A stretch of DNA of 28,855 nt from Seminavis robusta (taxonomy: Eukaryota; Bacillariophyta; Bacillariophyceae; Naviculales; Naviculaceae): assembly GCA_903772945.1 (NCBI GenBank), contig CAICTM010001456.1, positions 1 to 28,855 on the forward strand, read 5' to 3'. Each line of letters opens with the position of its first letter. Within the stretch, counting starts at the first letter, position 1. Made by a program: the position numbers and the translations under genes. Below the pieces are notes generated by a model that saw only the letters and a program-made list of their open reading frames with translations, ran no database searches and was not told the DNA's origin. Positions 27,801 through 28,855 of this stretch are shown piece by piece.

Positions 27801-28855
27801 GAGCGACCGTTTTCGCCCTCCTGTCGGTGTTTGTTCCACGGTCTAAGTTGTCTCTTCCATCGCACGTCAAAGTCATGCGCCGCTGTGCACGACGACCGCT
27901 CGATTGAAGGGGATGAGGAACAGCCAGAGACTTCCATTGGATCGATTCGTGATAAGCCTGTACATCGCTTGTCCCTTGCTGTTTTTGTTGTTTCGTCAAA
28001 ACATGAGGCTCAACGTCTTGTTGCTGATTTGTGAAATCCAGCGAGAACACTCCTTTGGTGGGGGATTCCTCCACCACAGAAGTCGGACTGGGCTCGAGTT
28101 CCAACGATTCTGTGCTGGCCAAATCCTCTGACGGCGTACCAGCACTGAAATCGTAGCTGGCATGATTGTGATTGTAATTGTTGTTGCTGCTGACCACATC
28201 GCCCATGCTTTGTGCTCGTTGTTTGGTGGTTTTCAGCAATTCCTTCCAGGGCTGTGGCAGACTGGTTGATGTTGCTGCCGAGGCGCTGTCGGACGATACC
28301 GCTGAGACTGTAGGTTTCACGCTAGGACGAAACTCGCCCTCGTCGTTGGTGTCATGAGCCTTGGTTCCCTCCGGTTCCATGACCGGACGCTTTCGAGCAC
28401 TTTTGGGAGACGACCTGTACTTTTTCCCGCCGTGTCCACTGCCACTGCCATGTCCACTGCCACCACCACTGGCAACCACGAAATGGCTTTGAAAAATGTC
28501 CACGTGGCTGCGTGTCCGTGCCGGTGGTTCCACAGATTCTTTCTTGTTTGTCGCGGGCGAAATGGACTTGGCCTTTCGCTTGGGCACATTGTTGTTGTTG
28601 TTGTTGTTGTGTTGGAAATCGTCGGATGTCAGTTCATTGGCAAAACTGTGACTCGATTGCTGATCCAGCGGGGTCATTTCCGTGGCAAACGTATGCGAGG
28701 TATGCTCTTCCATCGGTTCGGTCGCTTCTGCAGCAGAATGTGGGGGCGACTGTGTTGGAATTTGCAATCGTTGTTTCAATACGTTAGGAGAAATGAAAGT
28801 GGAATTGGCATCATTGTCACTAAAATCGGTTCCATCGCCTGCAAAAGACGTCCTT
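24889..28855 (-). CDS. Large disordered protein with SDACDSVVLSK tandem repeats, 5'-partial (at least 1321 aa)
   Basis: The frame ends with TAG at 24889 and is open to the window edge with no ATG, so the start lies beyond 28855; the TTG at 28779 is not a credible start. The N-terminal part is Ser/Thr/Asn-rich, with His/Gly and Asn runs. About residues 490-970 hold seven tandem units, standard length 83 residues (249 bp), each built from SDACDSVVLSKAL, KPL..., DNDTVLPSLYS[VI]Q, an acidic run, [SV]VSELP and QHFAAKS. One unit lacks the SDACDSVVLSK part. A related SESVVGELP...LQLVKSSDSVEL stretch recurs near the C-terminus, followed by a Lys/Arg-rich tail. There are no membrane helices or known domains. 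The alternating acidic and hydrophobic short motifs suggest multivalent binding (inference). Confidence 0.85.
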   Translation of the reverse strand, partial: RTSFAGDGTDFSDNDANSTFISPNVLKQRLQIPTQSPPHSAAEATEPMEEHTSHTFATEMTPLDQQSSHSFANELTSDDFQHNNNNNNNVPKRKAKSISPATNKKESVEPPARTRSHVDIFQSHFVVASGGGSGHGSGSGHGGKKYRSSPKSARKRPVMEPEGTKAHDTNDEGEFRPSVKPTVSAVSSDSASAATSTSLPQPWKELLKTTKQRAQSMGDVVSSNNNYNHNHASYDFSAGTPSEDLASTESLELEPSPTSVVEESPTKGVFSLDFTNQQQDVEPHVLTKQQKQQGTSDVQAYHESIQWKSLAVPHPLQSSGRRAQRRMTLTCDGRDNLDRGTNTDRRAKTVAPPGNDGNILSPRGAASRDSDVDAERQKLISPAASNDDASEADLDLSDMVLTQAESEIEAAQLPSVTTIVQHLSASASLIDATDIPYKTTLNSFAAERSVDTDDETLLTRSESGEEDSANNELPKQGSAITQHFASTTKSKKSLSDACDSVVLSKALKVVPSLHSSEVDDTDNQTALPSLHSIQQNEVEEDSVVSELPTATTISQHLAAKSPRSQRKGISDACDSVVLSKALQKKPLSKSLQPDDVDNDTVLPSLYSIQESQAGTVSTESLAEERTRTTATESTTISQHLSSTSPKKSKKVLSDACDSVVLSKTLQNRPLGRVMQRDEPDNDTVLPSLYSVQPSGTEDEEEDEENSVLTELPTASSISQHISATSTGKFRKKGLSDACDSVVLSKALKNKPLGRAFQPDEIDNDTVLPSLYSIQQSDPDDEDDDESDESMVSELPKNARLKQHFAAKSAKHRNKKGLSDACDSVVLSKALKTKPLTRTLHPDEQDNDTVLPSLYSVQPSDTDDSDEDEGDESVVSELPKNTRLNQHLKTKPLTRTLHPAEQDNDTVLPSLYSVQPSDTEDSGEDEGDESVVSELPKNTRLKQHFAAKSPKQRNKKGLSDACDSVVLSKALQKKPLMKSIQAEEYDNDTVLPSLYSVETREVDEGGSVASSYVLEPTRKGHTSNSLLNASGKFRALEERKGQAITNAYAMDDLMMNTSTLLKDDSGAGDKDGSIRRRSLDVLSSYNKASSYSGNKANLSALDLSPQKPKKTLSYQSHFSNAAPPLTGTDQTRSANLDEDDEIVSVDGSLEDHGEGAPSPIRRYHSMQPGSSAHRRNDLWLYKNNGNNNDERKVTRRHSYGTSTGHSRATLESLDNSESVVGELPERGKLQLVKSSDSVELTFVRKKKSAQKSAQQKRQRSARRLKPWTSTSNLDASMDLNFLHQSVPTHGPSPWEHFTSGGENAEEDHLTRSQRLDRWSTSY
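25951..27372 (-). repeat. Coding tandem repeat array (SDACDSVVLSK units)
   Basis: The 33 bp core encoding SDACDSVVLSK occurs at 25951-25983, 26371-26403, 26620-26652, 26866-26898, 27115-27147 and 27340-27372. Spacings are 420, 249, 246, 249 and 225 bp, all multiples of three. The 420 bp gap is one 249 bp unit plus a 171 bp unit that lost 26 codons including the core. Adjacent units near 26040 and 26211 are almost identical in DNA, so the array is still changing. Confidence 0.95.

Overview
The window looks like nuclear DNA from a diatom, most likely a raphid pennate; I cannot fix the genus. The reasons are GT-AG introns of about 70-125 bp with GTAAGT-type donors, intron-poor genes packed on both strands, a Ser-Pro-Ser-rich membrane protein with a long low-complexity stalk (a very common diatom protein type), long Asn, Gln and Asp/Glu runs in coding sequence, and no bacterial operon logic. 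No rRNA, tRNA or CRISPR was seen.

Layout. (1) 1-2900 is probably mobile-element-derived: the first codons of a minus-strand gene at the edge, a 131-133 bp long inverted repeat around a palindrome-rich loop, an acidic/basic low-complexity minus-strand ORF whose 3' end lies inside one repeat arm, a divergent plus-strand protein with a coiled coil and a KOW-like segment, and a 179 bp direct repeat flanking a hairpin and a short TG...CA segment. (2) 2900-4070 is AT-rich spacer. (3) 4071-5098 is a four-exon gene of unknown function. (4) 5556-9298 (minus) is a three-exon membrane protein with ten copies of a W...LGY....WD repeat between an N-terminal membrane anchor and a four-helix C-terminal module. 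(5) 10635-11231 is a small one-helix membrane protein. (6) 12873-15308 (minus) is a secreted protein that looks like SURNod19 with a DOMON-like insert. (7) 15734-17365 is the SPS-stalk membrane protein. (8) 17608-18447 (minus) is a 2-oxoglutarate/Fe(II) dioxygenase. (9) 18807-20460 is a four-exon GRIP-domain golgin. (10) 21285-23599 (minus) holds two overlapping reading frames that are probably one acidic/Arg-Ser-rich protein. (11) 24889 to the window end (minus) is a large disordered protein with a tandem SDACDSVVLSK repeat, 5'-incomplete here.

The genes do not form an obvious pathway. Several products are membrane, secreted or secretory-pathway proteins (the LGY-WD protein, the SURNod19/DOMON protein, the SPS-stalk protein, the GRIP golgin), but this is common in diatom genomes and I would not call it a functional cluster. 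The most novel material is in the two repeat proteins (LGY-WD at 5556-9298 and SDACDSVVLSK at 24889-28855), the inverted repeat at 113-568, and the broken or overlapping frames at 23105. Exon structures were deduced by eye from splice signals, reading frame and, for the LGY-WD gene, repeat continuity across the junctions.
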